Shown: positions 43,963 to 53,046 of the stretch, piece by piece
How the letters are laid out: each line of letters begins with the position of its first letter
Position numbering within the stretch: position 1 is the stretch's first letter
From: CAZUQP01 sp964622455
Lineage (GTDB): Bacteria > Pseudomonadota > Gammaproteobacteria > DSM-16500
Assembly: GCA_964622455.1 (NCBI GenBank)
Contig: CAZUQP010000001.1
Location: forward strand, 33,561-97,560
Length of the DNA stretch: 64,000 nt
Reading direction: 5' to 3'
The notes under the pieces: model-generated
What the model saw: the letters and a program-made list of their open reading frames with translations, nothing else
What the model was told of the DNA's origin: nothing
Database searches by the model: none
Position numbers and translations under genes: made by a program

Positions 43963-44360
43963 ATTATTTTTTTGTTTTATTAGGATCATTACTTTTTTTT
44001 CAAGCTGCTTTGGCGGTTGAGTCTGTATCAACATCTTATACAGAAAAAAATTTAGCATTTACTGTATCAGAAAATAATCCTCAATTTACCATTAAATTGA
44101 CCTCCAACCCAACGACAGGATATCGATGGTTTTTACGTAACTATGATGCCAATTTAATTCAACCCGTAAAACATGCGTTTTTAGCGGCTGACAATAAAAA
44201 ATTAATCGGCGCACCGGGTTATGAAGTATGGAGATTTAAGGTCAAGCCGGCAGGTTTTAGCGTGCCGCAACAAACGATTATTCGATTTGTATATGCCAGA
44301 CCTTTTGAAATGAATGATGATGCAAAGCAATTAGTATTTAATGTGACGACTACGCAGTAG
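43950..44360 (+). CDS. Chagasin-family (I42) cysteine protease inhibitor, secreted
   Basis: 136 residues from ATG 43950, chosen because GGAG lies just upstream and a signal peptide follows (MRILNYFFVLLGSLLFFQAALA). The mature part has the three inhibitor loops: NPTTGY (53-58), a mid loop, and RPF (117-119; RPW in chagasin). Family members inhibit papain-like cysteine proteases such as cathepsins. Export to the periplasm or beyond is predicted. In an intracellular bacterium it could block lysosomal proteases, but that is inference. It overlaps the end of lpxK, probably only by operon compaction. Confidence 0.82.
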   Translation: MRILNYFFVLLGSLLFFQAALAVESVSTSYTEKNLAFTVSENNPQFTIKLTSNPTTGYRWFLRNYDANLIQPVKHAFLAADNKKLIGAPGYEVWRFKVKPAGFSVPQQTIIRFVYARPFEMNDDAKQLVFNVTTTQ

Positions 44361-44365
44361 GTTAT

Positions 44366-47300
44366 TTAAATCAAAATTTGTTTTTTCTTGCCGTGAGGTG
44401 CGGGTAAAAATCCTATTTGACATAAATACTGAATAGTTTTTTGTAAAAAGGCTTGATCAATGCTTGGATAAGCAATATTAAGCTCATTCAGTATTTTGTC
44501 AGTATGACTAGTCTCGATGATAGGCGTGATCGGTTCATTTGTTTTGGCAAGGTAATAGGGCAATAAAGGATATAATGCATTATCAAAATGAATTTCAGAT
44601 AATGCGTGCAACCACTCAGGATATTTACTTAACTTGATCGCGTACCCATGATCATTTAGCCATGCGATAATTTGTGTGAAGAGAATTTTTTTAGGTAGAT
44701 CAAATTGGAATACGTTGCTTTTTTCTAAAGAATGAAGTGATATACTGACGATAGCCTTGCTTACAAAATCGATGGGCTGAAGTAAAATTTTTTGTGTCCG
44801 CTTGGGCGCACATTTTAGTTGAATACATCCCTTAACCAATATAAAAAATTCATTATGTGGATACGTGATGCCATTATTTGTTTGGCCAGAAAGATGACCT
44901 ACGCGATAAATGCAAACGGGCAATCCACGGTTTTTGATTTGGGCCAATAAGCGCTCTGCTACCCATTGGCTCATGGCATAATTATCTAATGTTAGATTGA
45001 TGTTTGTATCTAAAAATGTTTCAGTTAACCGATGTTTTTTGTCGAATGGCAATGCTGAATACAAGGTTGAAATATAGTGAATAGGCTTATTAAATTTTTG
45101 TAAGGCAAATTTAATAATTTCTGATGTTCCCTGTGCGTAGTAGCTTCGTAATTTGGCGTAAGAAGTCATCCTATTGATATGTGCGGCACCATGATAAATG
45201 AGATCAATTTTTTCAGATAAATTATGATAAAGCTCTAAGGGAATACCGAATTGATCAAGGCTAACATCGCCAGAAATTAAAATAATACGACGGTCCGATA
45301 ATGAAACTTCATTCGATAATTCATATTGATTGATAAGGTGCGTAAGACATTCAGCAGCGCTTTCAAATTTTCCTTTATGGATGAGGCAATAAATCGTAGC
45401 GTTTGTTTGTTCCAATAGTTCTTTAAGCAAATAAATTCCTAAATAATCTGTCACGGAAGTTAATAAAATATGTTGAGGCGGCCCTGATTTTTTGTTTGAA
45501 ATGGAGTGGGGCAGTAAATCATCTCGTAAGGTAGCATCGCGTTCAATTTCTTCCGGCAGAGAAGATTGATAAGTGTATTCTTTTCCAGATGATGCAATAT
45601 ATTCAGCTATTACAGGAATAAAAGGAAAATTAAATAAAATAGCAGGTGGAATAGCGATATTAAATTTCTCAAGTATTTTTACCGATAATTCTGCGACATG
45701 AAGAGAGTTTGCGCCATAATCAAAAAAATTATCGGTAATGCTGACGCGTTCTAAATTAAATATATTTTGCCAAATATCAGCAATGTTTTTTTCTATTTCA
45801 TTGCGCGGGGCCACGTGGTTTCTTTCAAGCAATTGATTAAAATCTTCAGGTGGCGGCAATGATCTCCAATCAATTTTTCCATTAAAAGTCAGCGGAAATT
45901 GAGATAATACAGTTAATGAAGTGGGGATCATATAATCAGGTAGATTTTTTTTCAGTGCTTTTTGCAAATCGCGGCGCGCGGCAGCACTTTGTAAGGTTTC
46001 CATTAAATTATGAGTTGTTAAATAATATTCGATACATTTTTGTAATAGTGATTTTTGTTTAGGTGTTTGATCAAACTTGATTCCGGCACGTACCGCTTGT
46101 TTCCATATGACTTTACCGGTGAGCCACTGACTTTCGCTAAATCCTGGAAGTTTTAAGTTGATTTGCAATTCTTGATCCAATGGTAAATCAACTGTATCAC
46201 CATTGATTGCAACACCTTCTTTGGAAATATCTTCACTTAAAAATTGTAAATAACGAACATCATTGGGGGCAATTAAACAGCGGGTTTGATAGGGAATACG
46301 GATTCGATCTACATTAGGTACAAGATAAGCAATTAATTTTTTTTGTCTTGTTTTTGTTTCTCTTTCAAGGACAACTAGTTCATTTACATCAGTATACTGG
46401 CTGAGAGTGACGGCAATTTTATTGAGCTCTATTTGATAACCATTCATTTTTATATCGTGATTATTGCGCCCCATAAATTCTAAATTACCATCTTCTAACC
46501 AGCGAACCCTATCTCCCGTGCGATATAATTTTGCGTCCAGATCACTGATAAATAGATGACGGATAAATTTTTCGCGTGTTAGTTGCGCTCGATTAAAATA
46601 ACCTGCAGAAAGATTAGCGCCGCCGATTAAAAGTTCTCCAGCACAGCCAACAGGAACGGGTTCTAAATGATGGTCGACGACATAAACTTCTGCATTTGCA
46701 ATCGGTTTTCCGATGGGCGGCGGAATATGTTTAGAAGATTGATTTTCAGGAAGAGTATTGGCCTGAAAAATTTTGATATAAGTGGTCTCAATGGTTCCCT
46801 CTGTCGGCCCGTAAGTGTTCCAAATATCAAATGAAAAAGATTGTCTTGGGTAGTGTAGGATGCTTTCACCGCCTATCTTAACAATCCGTAAATTATTGTT
46901 TTCTGGCCATGGCATATTAAATAATATCTGGGCATAAGCTGTTGGTAAATCGCACACGGTAATTTTTTGGTGTGCAAGCCATGAGAGAAATACAGAGGGA
47001 ATTAATTTAGTGTTGTCATCAATAATATGAATACTGGCTCCTACGGTCAAAAAAGGCAGTGTTTCACAAAAAAATGTGTCAAATCCCTGAGAGGAAAATT
47101 GAGAGGCGCGATCATTCGCTGTCATTAAGAAAGAAGTTTTATACCAATTAATTAAATTAATGAGGCTGTGATGTTTAACTATCACCCCCTTTGGTTCTTC
47201 CGTTGTGCCGGAAGTATAAATAATATAGGCCGCGCGTTCGCCATGCGAAAGTCTTAAGGGTAACGCATGTTTTGAAAATTTTTTCGCTTCTGAATGATTA

Positions 47301-48421
47301 GCATCCATCACAATGCATTTATAAATAAGATCAACAGGAACTTGTTCTGTATTATCTGCCAAAATTAAACGTGATTTACAATCGTCTAAAATAAATTTTA
47401 TTCGTTCAGATGGATATTTTGGGTTAACAGGAACGTAAATTGCGCCTATTTTAAAGATAGCTAACATGATAGCAATTAACGTTGGCGTACGCTCCATGAT
47501 AACGGCAACAGGATCGCCAGCGCGAATTTTTTTTTGTAAAATAAATTGCGCAATTTGATTAGAGATTTCATCGAGTTGTTGGTAACTTACAGTTAAATTA
47601 TCATGAATAACGGCTGGGTGGTTTGGTAATATTTTTGCTTGTTTCGTAAATAAATCATGGACACAATCTGTTTTGTTAATTTTATTCCAATTGTAATGTG
47701 ACATATTCCATTCATGCAGTAATTCTTTTTTTTCTTTTTTGGTTAAAATAGAATAATGATGGGTGAATTGTTCGCTGTAGGCTGATATTTTATCAAGTAT
47801 AACGATAAAATGATCCGCTAAATTTTTTATACTGTTCTCTGTAAACTTTTCTTTATTATACAATAAACTAAAATTTATCGTTTTTTTATTTTTAAGTAAA
47901 AATAAAAATGGGTATATATTAGGATTTAATGGATTTTCCTTGTTTTTATTATCGATGGATTTTTTTGTTTTTTGAAATAAAAACAAGTAGCGGTATCCTT
48001 TATGTATTTTTTTATTTTTTTTTAATTGATTTTCTAGCTTTTTTAAATAATCGAGTAATGTTTCTCCATCATCTAACGCGGATATGACTGGATTGATTGG
48101 ATGGATTACGCTAAATAATTTTTTTTTATTGATATGGATTTCTCCGCTACCAAAATAAGTCTCGTCTGTTCCGGAATATCGATTTAATAATAATCCAAAT
48201 GAACCTTGAAGGCAGGTTAGAATAGATATTTTATTTTTTCCGCAGAATATTTTTAATTGATTAATTAGTGAGTTATTTAAAATGAAATTTTTTTCTGTGT
48301 AATTATTTTCGCTGCTTTGAACTGTGTTTTGTGGTACAGAAAAATCCTCCAGCCACAACTTGAAATTTGAGGGCATTTCTTTAAGTTCTTTTCGCCTATG
48401 TTCTTTTTTTTTGCTGGACAT
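44366..48421 (-). CDS. NRPS-like synthetase: partial C - A (interrupted by PilZ-like domain) - PCP - degenerate reductase
   Basis: 1351 residues from ATG 48421 (AAAGGA six bases upstream). Order seen: residues about 25-240 resemble only the C-terminal half of a condensation domain, without HHxxxDG. Adenylation core about 255-700 with TSGTTEEPKG (near 404), an FD motif with Asp448 (the alpha-amino anchor Asp235 of GrsA), YGPTEGTIE, YRTGDRVRW and GRNNHDIKMNG. About 700-785 is an insertion with PilZ features (R706, DISKEG at 731-736, GKVIWKQ...GIKF). The C-terminal adenylation part resumes with NGKIDW (Lys near 849). Carrier domain with GANSL (Ser906). Thioester-reductase fold from about 980, with TSVTDYLG in place of TGATGFLG and YAMSQ in place of YxxSK. 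It lies 18 bases behind a GGDEF-EAL gene. Product unknown. Confidence 0.85.
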   Translation of the reverse strand: MSSKKKEHRRKELKEMPSNFKLWLEDFSVPQNTVQSSENNYTEKNFILNNSLINQLKIFCGKNKISILTCLQGSFGLLLNRYSGTDETYFGSGEIHINKKKLFSVIHPINPVISALDDGETLLDYLKKLENQLKKNKKIHKGYRYLFLFQKTKKSIDNKNKENPLNPNIYPFLFLLKNKKTINFSLLYNKEKFTENSIKNLADHFIVILDKISAYSEQFTHHYSILTKKEKKELLHEWNMSHYNWNKINKTDCVHDLFTKQAKILPNHPAVIHDNLTVSYQQLDEISNQIAQFILQKKIRAGDPVAVIMERTPTLIAIMLAIFKIGAIYVPVNPKYPSERIKFILDDCKSRLILADNTEQVPVDLIYKCIVMDANHSEAKKFSKHALPLRLSHGERAAYIIYTSGTTEEPKGVIVKHHSLINLINWYKTSFLMTANDRASQFSSQGFDTFFCETLPFLTVGASIHIIDDNTKLIPSVFLSWLAHQKITVCDLPTAYAQILFNMPWPENNNLRIVKIGGESILHYPRQSFSFDIWNTYGPTEGTIETTYIKIFQANTLPENQSSKHIPPPIGKPIANAEVYVVDHHLEPVPVGCAGELLIGGANLSAGYFNRAQLTREKFIRHLFISDLDAKLYRTGDRVRWLEDGNLEFMGRNNHDIKMNGYQIELNKIAVTLSQYTDVNELVVLERETKTRQKKLIAYLVPNVDRIRIPYQTRCLIAPNDVRYLQFLSEDISKEGVAINGDTVDLPLDQELQINLKLPGFSESQWLTGKVIWKQAVRAGIKFDQTPKQKSLLQKCIEYYLTTHNLMETLQSAAARRDLQKALKKNLPDYMIPTSLTVLSQFPLTFNGKIDWRSLPPPEDFNQLLERNHVAPRNEIEKNIADIWQNIFNLERVSITDNFFDYGANSLHVAELSVKILEKFNIAIPPAILFNFPFIPVIAEYIASSGKEYTYQSSLPEEIERDATLRDDLLPHSISNKKSGPPQHILLTSVTDYLGIYLLKELLEQTNATIYCLIHKGKFESAAECLTHLINQYELSNEVSLSDRRIILISGDVSLDQFGIPLELYHNLSEKIDLIYHGAAHINRMTSYAKLRSYYAQGTSEIIKFALQKFNKPIHYISTLYSALPFDKKHRLTETFLDTNINLTLDNYAMSQWVAERLLAQIKNRGLPVCIYRVGHLSGQTNNGITYPHNEFFILVKGCIQLKCAPKRTQKILLQPIDFVSKAIVSISLHSLEKSNVFQFDLPKKILFTQIIAWLNDHGYAIKLSKYPEWLHALSEIHFDNALYPLLPYYLAKTNEPITPIIETSHTDKILNELNIAYPSIDQAFLQKTIQYLCQIGFLPAPHGKKKQILI

Positions 48422-48439
48422 AGAATGTCCTTTAATCAA

Positions 48440-50044
48440 TTAGATAGCACTTTTTTCCATAAAATCTTCTATTCTGTTGAATTGTAATATTATTTTTGCC
48501 TTAGGTAATGGCCTGCTGAGGTAATATCCTTGCGCCATATCGCAATGATTATTAGCAAGAAAATGCAATTGTTCACTTGTTTCAACGCCTTCTGCAACGG
48601 TTTTTATTTTTAAATGATGAGCGAGGGTAATGATCGCGTTAATAATGGCAATATTATTTTGTTGCAAAGGTGTTTCTTTAATTAAAGAAGGATCAATTTT
48701 TAGTGTGTCGATAGGTAATTGTTTTAAATCCTGGATGGCGGTATATCCAATACCAAAATCATCAATTGAAATTTTGACGCCAATATTTTTTATTTCATGT
48801 AGTTTGTTGATGGCTGCTTCAATATTGTGGAGTAGAGCTGCTTCTGTTATTTCAAGTTCAAGATAAGTAGGATCAAGACCTGTTTCAAATAAGATGGCTG
48901 CTATTTCTTTGGTGATATCAGGATGGTAAAATTGTTTTTCTGATAGATTGACTGCAATTGTAACAGGTTGATACCCTTTTTTTTGCCATGATTGATTGGC
49001 TCGACAGGCTTCATGCAATGCCCATTTGCCAATGGATAGAATCAAACCTGTTTTTTCAGCAAGCGGGATAAATTCATTTGGATTAATCAGGCCAAGTTTG
49101 GGGTGTTCCCAACGAATTAACGCTTCGACTCCACGAAGACTACCATCAGCTAAATTAAATTTAGGCTGATAATGTAAAACAAATTCATGTTTGCTAAACG
49201 CATTTTTTAACGCAGATTCAAGTTCTAGAGGTTGATAAATTTTATTGCTTGTTTCATCGGAAAAATATTCCCATGTTTTACCGCCTGATCGTTTTGCTTT
49301 ATACATGGCGGTGTCTGCTTTTCTTTGTAAATCTTCAAGAGATGCGCCATCGGTTGGGTAAATACAGATACCAATACTAACGGTAATCAAAAATTCTTGT
49401 TCATCAACGATAATAGGCTGTACTGATACGTTTAATAATTTTTCTGCAATGCGTTTTGCAAATTCTGGTTGCGGAATGTTATTTAGCAAAATAATGAATT
49501 CATCGCCCCCTAAACGTGCCAATATATCGCTTGAGCGTAAAACACTTTTGAAACGTTCGGCCATTTCTTTTAGTGCGGCGTCTCCCGCTGCGTGCCCTGA
49601 GATATCATTAATATTTTTAAAATGATCAAGATCAATAAACAAAACCGCCATCATTTTTTTATAGCGTCTGGCATGCCGGATGGTTTTATTTAGCATCTCA
49701 TTAAAAAATACTCGATTGGGTAGCGCAGTCAGCGCATCATAGTGCGCTAATTGAGTTAAATGTTCTTTATGAATAATTAATTCTTTTTCAAGGGATTTAT
49801 GATGGTTAAGATCTTCCCTTAATTGTGCGTTAATTTTTTGTAATTTTTTACGATGGGCGAATACGGTGGATAGAACAAAAAAGGAAGATAAAAATCCCAA
49901 AATAGATAAATTTATCAAGTAATAGTCAATTGTACCCAGCTGCCAGGGGTGGTGTAAGATAATGCGTAATCCAAGATAAACGAGACTTAAAAAGGCAGCC
50001 CACACCAAGCCAATCCGCACAAGCACCTGATCACGTAATTTCAT
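48440..50044 (-). CDS. Membrane GGDEF-EAL cyclic-di-GMP enzyme
   Basis: 534 residues from ATG 50044 (AGGAGA upstream). Two N-terminal membrane spans (about 8-28 and 38-62), a short coiled linker, GGDEF domain with intact ARLGGDEF (near 176) and an RxxD inhibitory site (RSSD) just before it, then an EAL domain with EALIRWEH (near 306), EITEAAL, DDFGIG, KIDPSLI and AEGVET. All key catalytic residues look present, so it may both make and break cyclic-di-GMP. Directly upstream of, and probably co-transcribed with, the PilZ-containing synthetase. TAGAAT about 35 bases upstream of the start could be a -10. Confidence 0.92.
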   Translation of the reverse strand: MKLRDQVLVRIGLVWAAFLSLVYLGLRIILHHPWQLGTIDYYLINLSILGFLSSFFVLSTVFAHRKKLQKINAQLREDLNHHKSLEKELIIHKEHLTQLAHYDALTALPNRVFFNEMLNKTIRHARRYKKMMAVLFIDLDHFKNINDISGHAAGDAALKEMAERFKSVLRSSDILARLGGDEFIILLNNIPQPEFAKRIAEKLLNVSVQPIIVDEQEFLITVSIGICIYPTDGASLEDLQRKADTAMYKAKRSGGKTWEYFSDETSNKIYQPLELESALKNAFSKHEFVLHYQPKFNLADGSLRGVEALIRWEHPKLGLINPNEFIPLAEKTGLILSIGKWALHEACRANQSWQKKGYQPVTIAVNLSEKQFYHPDITKEIAAILFETGLDPTYLELEITEAALLHNIEAAINKLHEIKNIGVKISIDDFGIGYTAIQDLKQLPIDTLKIDPSLIKETPLQQNNIAIINAIITLAHHLKIKTVAEGVETSEQLHFLANNHCDMAQGYYLSRPLPKAKIILQFNRIEDFMEKSAI

Positions 50045-50213
50045 CACGCTCTCCTTGCTTTTTGCTTGGGTACCTTGGTTTATTCTATCACAAAAACAAG
50101 ACTAACGGTTTGATTGGATTTTATTTGAACAATTTCTTGGGGTTTTCTTAGAGCAGCTCTACGACGCTAAAGCTAAATTGGAGCCTAAATCTTGCTGGTC
50201 GTTGCGAACAACA

Positions 50214-50495
50214 TTACTCCACAGGATGTCCAGCCGCATACTTATGTAAAATACTAGCAATCAAGGTCTGGTAAGGTATTCCTTCAAATGCTGCTTTTTG
50301 CTTAATCCGGCTTAAGTCGTTGCTCGATAATCGAATATTAATTCTAGTATCTTTACGCAAAGAATTAGCAGCAGCCTTTTTAGCAAGAGCAATTTCGCGC
50401 TTCACATTAGAAACAGATTCCCATTTACCACGATCAAAAGAATCCGACAATTCTTGCTCTTCTTGATCTAGTTTTACCTTCTGTTTTTTCTTCAT
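50214..50495 (-). CDS. BrnA/CopG-type antitoxin-like protein
   Basis: 93 residues from ATG 50495 (GAGGA upstream). The C-terminal half RINIRLSSNDLSRIKQKAAFEGIPYQTLIASILHKYA is a ribbon-helix-helix DNA-binding domain of the type found in CopG/BrnA antitoxins; the N-terminal part is charged and would bind the toxin. It follows the toxin gene directly, as in BrnTA pairs. The toxin is broken here, so this may act as an orphan antitoxin or repressor. The start at GTG 50516 would overlap the toxin. Confidence 0.78.
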   Translation of the reverse strand: MKKKQKVKLDQEEQELSDSFDRGKWESVSNVKREIALAKKAAANSLRKDTRINIRLSSNDLSRIKQKAAFEGIPYQTLIASILHKYAAGHPVE

Positions 50496-50505
50496 ACATT
50501 CCTCA

Positions 50506-50781
50506 TCATTCACCAAGATATTTCTTTTGCGCCTTACGGTTAGGAATAATCGTTTTCAGAAAAATTTTGGCTCCGTCCTCAATAAATGGAACTAAATACA
50601 CGTACCCGTTAATTTCAATAACATACATTTTTTGATGTGAGTACTTCACTTGGTTCGGGTGCTCAATAACATCCAATATCTCCCCGCTTTCAATAATCGC
50701 AATCACCTCTTCAAAGCTTACACCTCACGAACTAATAAGCTTTTCGTTCTTATCGGGATCCCAATCAAAAATAATACCCAT
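50506..50781 (-). pseudogene. BrnT-like toxin disrupted by an in-frame TGA
   Basis: Reading from ATG 50781 gives MGIIFDWDPDKNEKLISS, then TGA (50725-50727), then in the same frame GVSFEEVIAIIESGEIL to the stop at 50506, ending KTIIPNRKAQKKYLGE. Intact relatives have Arg at the stop position (…RGVSFEE…), so a single CGA to TGA change explains it. A GTG at 50704-50706 could restart translation but would lose the N-terminal strand with WDPDKN. The ribonuclease toxin is therefore probably inactive. Readthrough or sequencing error are the alternatives. Confidence 0.75.
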
Positions 50782-50860
50782 TTCATATCCTATGACGATG
50801 TGTGCCTAATGTCAATAATGCTAGTATTATATACAATATCTTTTTTGTTTTGAAAAGGTA

Positions 50861-51490
50861 TTAACTCAGCCCGCCTAATAACTCCCGCATTTTGGCTTTG
50901 ATCATGTCGATGGCGATTCGATTACCGCCGCCGCGTGGAACGATAATATCAGCATATCGTTTGGAAGGTTCGATAAATTGTAAATACATAGGCCTTACAG
51001 TTTCTTCGTATTGTTTGATCACAGAATCTAACGACCGGCCGCGTTCGTTCATATCGCGTTTCATACGCCGGATGAGGCAGATATCAAGCGCTGTTTCCAT
51101 AAAAATGCGGATGTCCATGAGTTCGCGCAAAGATTTTTCTACAAATAATAAAATGCCTTCTAATACAATAATGGTATGTTGACCAATGGTGCGCGTTTCT
51201 TTTTCGCGAATGTGCATGGAGTGATTATAAATCGGTACTTCGACGGGTTTGCCCGCTTGCAGTTGCAATAAATGTTGATACAGTAATTCATGATCGAGAG
51301 AATTAGGATGGTCATAGTTGATAGCGGCACGTTCTTCAAAAGGAATATTGCTATGATCTTTGTAATAAGCATCTTCTGAAATGACGACGACTTGATTAGA
51401 ACCTAATTCATTGACAATGGTACTGGCTAAAAGACTTTTGCCCGAAGCTGAAGCGCCTGAAATCCCGATAATTATAGTTTTTTTTGTCAA
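50861..51490 (-). CDS. udk: Uridine kinase Udk
   Basis: Phosphorylates uridine and cytidine in pyrimidine salvage. 209 residues, P-loop GISGASASGKSLL, EDAYYKD, NYDHPNSLDHELL, EGILLF and RRMKRDMNERGRS. The start is TTG at 51490, supported by GAGGAG seven bases upstream; it overlaps the stop of the smrB-like gene. Confidence 0.95.
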   Translation of the reverse strand: MTKKTIIIGISGASASGKSLLASTIVNELGSNQVVVISEDAYYKDHSNIPFEERAAINYDHPNSLDHELLYQHLLQLQAGKPVEVPIYNHSMHIREKETRTIGQHTIIVLEGILLFVEKSLRELMDIRIFMETALDICLIRRMKRDMNERGRSLDSVIKQYEETVRPMYLQFIEPSKRYADIIVPRGGGNRIAIDMIKAKMRELLGGLS

Positions 51491-52038
51491 CGTGATGTTC
51501 TCCTCAATAATACATAAACTGCTCCGCTTTTGCCGTCTTTGGGAGCAGCACTACAAAAAGCCAACACTTGTTCAGTTTGGCGGAGCCAATGATTTAATTT
51601 ATTTTTTAGTATAGGCTGATGAATGCTTCGGCCTTTGCCATGAATAATCAGTACATACCGTAAACCACGTAGCTTGCATTCTAAAAGAAATTGGCTGAGT
51701 GATTCACGTGCTTTCACGACAGTTTTTCCATGTAAGTCCAATGTGGCATCCATATTATATTGGCCTCGGCGTAATTTGCGAAGCTTTTTATGCTGAATTC
51801 CGGAACGCGCAAATTCCAACATTTCATCGCTTGTCACTGTCGGTAAATGTTCGTCGTGAGAAAATTCGAAGACGGGTTCGTCTGGAATTTTTGCGATTTT
51901 TATTTTCTGAGCGGGTGTTAAGAGTGTTTTAGGAGAAAGCGCCGTTTTAGTGTGTCGTAACGGCTTAACGCCGCGCATGGCCTTATCTAATATTAAGAGA
52001 TCTTCCGGCGTGAGCGCGGGCTTTTTAGGCTTAATCAT
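51487..52038 (-). CDS. smrB: Smr-domain endonuclease (SmrB-like ribosome rescue factor)
   Basis: 183 residues, same length as E. coli SmrB. A variable N-terminal half is followed by KKLRRGQYNMDATLDLHGKT and an Smr domain with HGKGRS. SmrB cleaves mRNA between collided ribosomes; the DLHG and HGxG motifs of the catalytic fold are present. Overlaps udk by four bases. SmrA is the alternative, but the KKLRRG element favours SmrB. Confidence 0.82.
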   Translation of the reverse strand: MIKPKKPALTPEDLLILDKAMRGVKPLRHTKTALSPKTLLTPAQKIKIAKIPDEPVFEFSHDEHLPTVTSDEMLEFARSGIQHKKLRKLRRGQYNMDATLDLHGKTVVKARESLSQFLLECKLRGLRYVLIIHGKGRSIHQPILKNKLNHWLRQTEQVLAFCSAAPKDGKSGAVYVLLRRTSR

Positions 52039-52150
52039 GACAATGACCTGTATTCTCGGTTAGTTAAAAATTTAACAACACCGTAAGGTATGTTATCATA
52101 CCGTTCAGCAAACTATGATAAAACGATAAACTTTAGATATTAATAGATTT

Positions 52151-53044
52151 ATGATGAATAATAACGATATTTTACAGGGCTTCCTTTTTGAAAATGCATC
52201 CATTCGCGGTGAATTAGTCCGCTTAGAAGAAAGTTATCAAGAGATCATGCGGCAGCATCATTATCCGCTTCCTATCCGTCAAATATTAGGTGAAATGTTA
52301 ATAGTGGCGAGTTTATTAAGTGCCAGCATTAAATTTAAAGGGCGGGTGACGGTCCAATTTCAAGGTAAAAATCATTTAAAGTTATTGTTGGCCCAATGTA
52401 ACCACAAACTACAAATCAGAGGATTGGCAGAGTGGCGGCAGGCATTTGATGAAACAACTTTACTGGCAGAGCTTAAAAAAGGCTTATTGGCCATTATCAT
52501 GGATCCTGAAACAGGGACAGGGAATCGTTATCAGGGCATCGTCAATTGGCAAGGAGATTCGCTTGCCGAATCAATTGAAGGATACTTCAAAGATTCTGAG
52601 CAAGTGCCGACACGATTATGGATGGCGGTAGATGAGACACGAGCAGCGGGATTATTAATTCAAGCAATGCCCAGAGAATCTGCTCGTCTTAGCAAAGAAA
52701 GTGCACGTGATGATTGGGAACATATTAGTCATTTAAGCGCAACCATCACAGCAAAAGAATTACTATCGTTGGATAATGTCACATTATTGCAACGGTTATA
52801 TGCAAAAGAAGATGTGCGTTTATTTAAAGCCCAGCCGGTTGCTTTTCAGTGTAGTTGTTCACTTTCACGCAGTGAAAATGCCTTACGTTTATTAGGCAGA
52901 AAAGAAGTGGATGAAGAATTGCATAATAAACAAAAAATTGTGGTGACTTGTGAATTCTGCAGTCAAGAATTTATTTTTGATCGAGTAGATGTTGAAAGAA
53001 TTTTTAAACAAGATAAACCTAATTCGTCACACCAGGTGCATTAA
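52151..53044 (+). CDS. hslO: Hsp33 redox-regulated chaperone
   Basis: 297 residues. N-terminal chaperone domain (DILQGFLFENASIRGELVRL; PIRQILGEMLIVASLLSASIKFKGR) and a C-terminal zinc switch with CSC and CEFC cysteines. Oxidation releases zinc and activates the holdase under oxidative and heat stress. It is the first gene of a tight run to bolA. A TATGAT at 52114-52119 may be its -10; tandem ATGs leave the start at 52151 or 52154. Confidence 0.94.
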   Translation: MMNNNDILQGFLFENASIRGELVRLEESYQEIMRQHHYPLPIRQILGEMLIVASLLSASIKFKGRVTVQFQGKNHLKLLLAQCNHKLQIRGLAEWRQAFDETTLLAELKKGLLAIIMDPETGTGNRYQGIVNWQGDSLAESIEGYFKDSEQVPTRLWMAVDETRAAGLLIQAMPRESARLSKESARDDWEHISHLSATITAKELLSLDNVTLLQRLYAKEDVRLFKAQPVAFQCSCSLSRSENALRLLGRKEVDEELHNKQKIVVTCEFCSQEFIFDRVDVERIFKQDKPNSSHQVH

Positions 53045-53046
53045 CC

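Noticed and set aside
44366..48421. Reading the synthetase as a carboxylic acid reductase
   Set aside because: A-PCP-reductase order fits, but the condensation-like N-terminus, the amino-acid-type Asp448 and the lost NADPH and Lys residues argue for an NRPS-like protein of unknown output.
52087..52102. Inverted repeat GGTATG-TTAT-CATACC upstream of hslO
   Set aside because: Six-base arms in AT-rich spacer; no known regulator matches, so it is not called as an operator.
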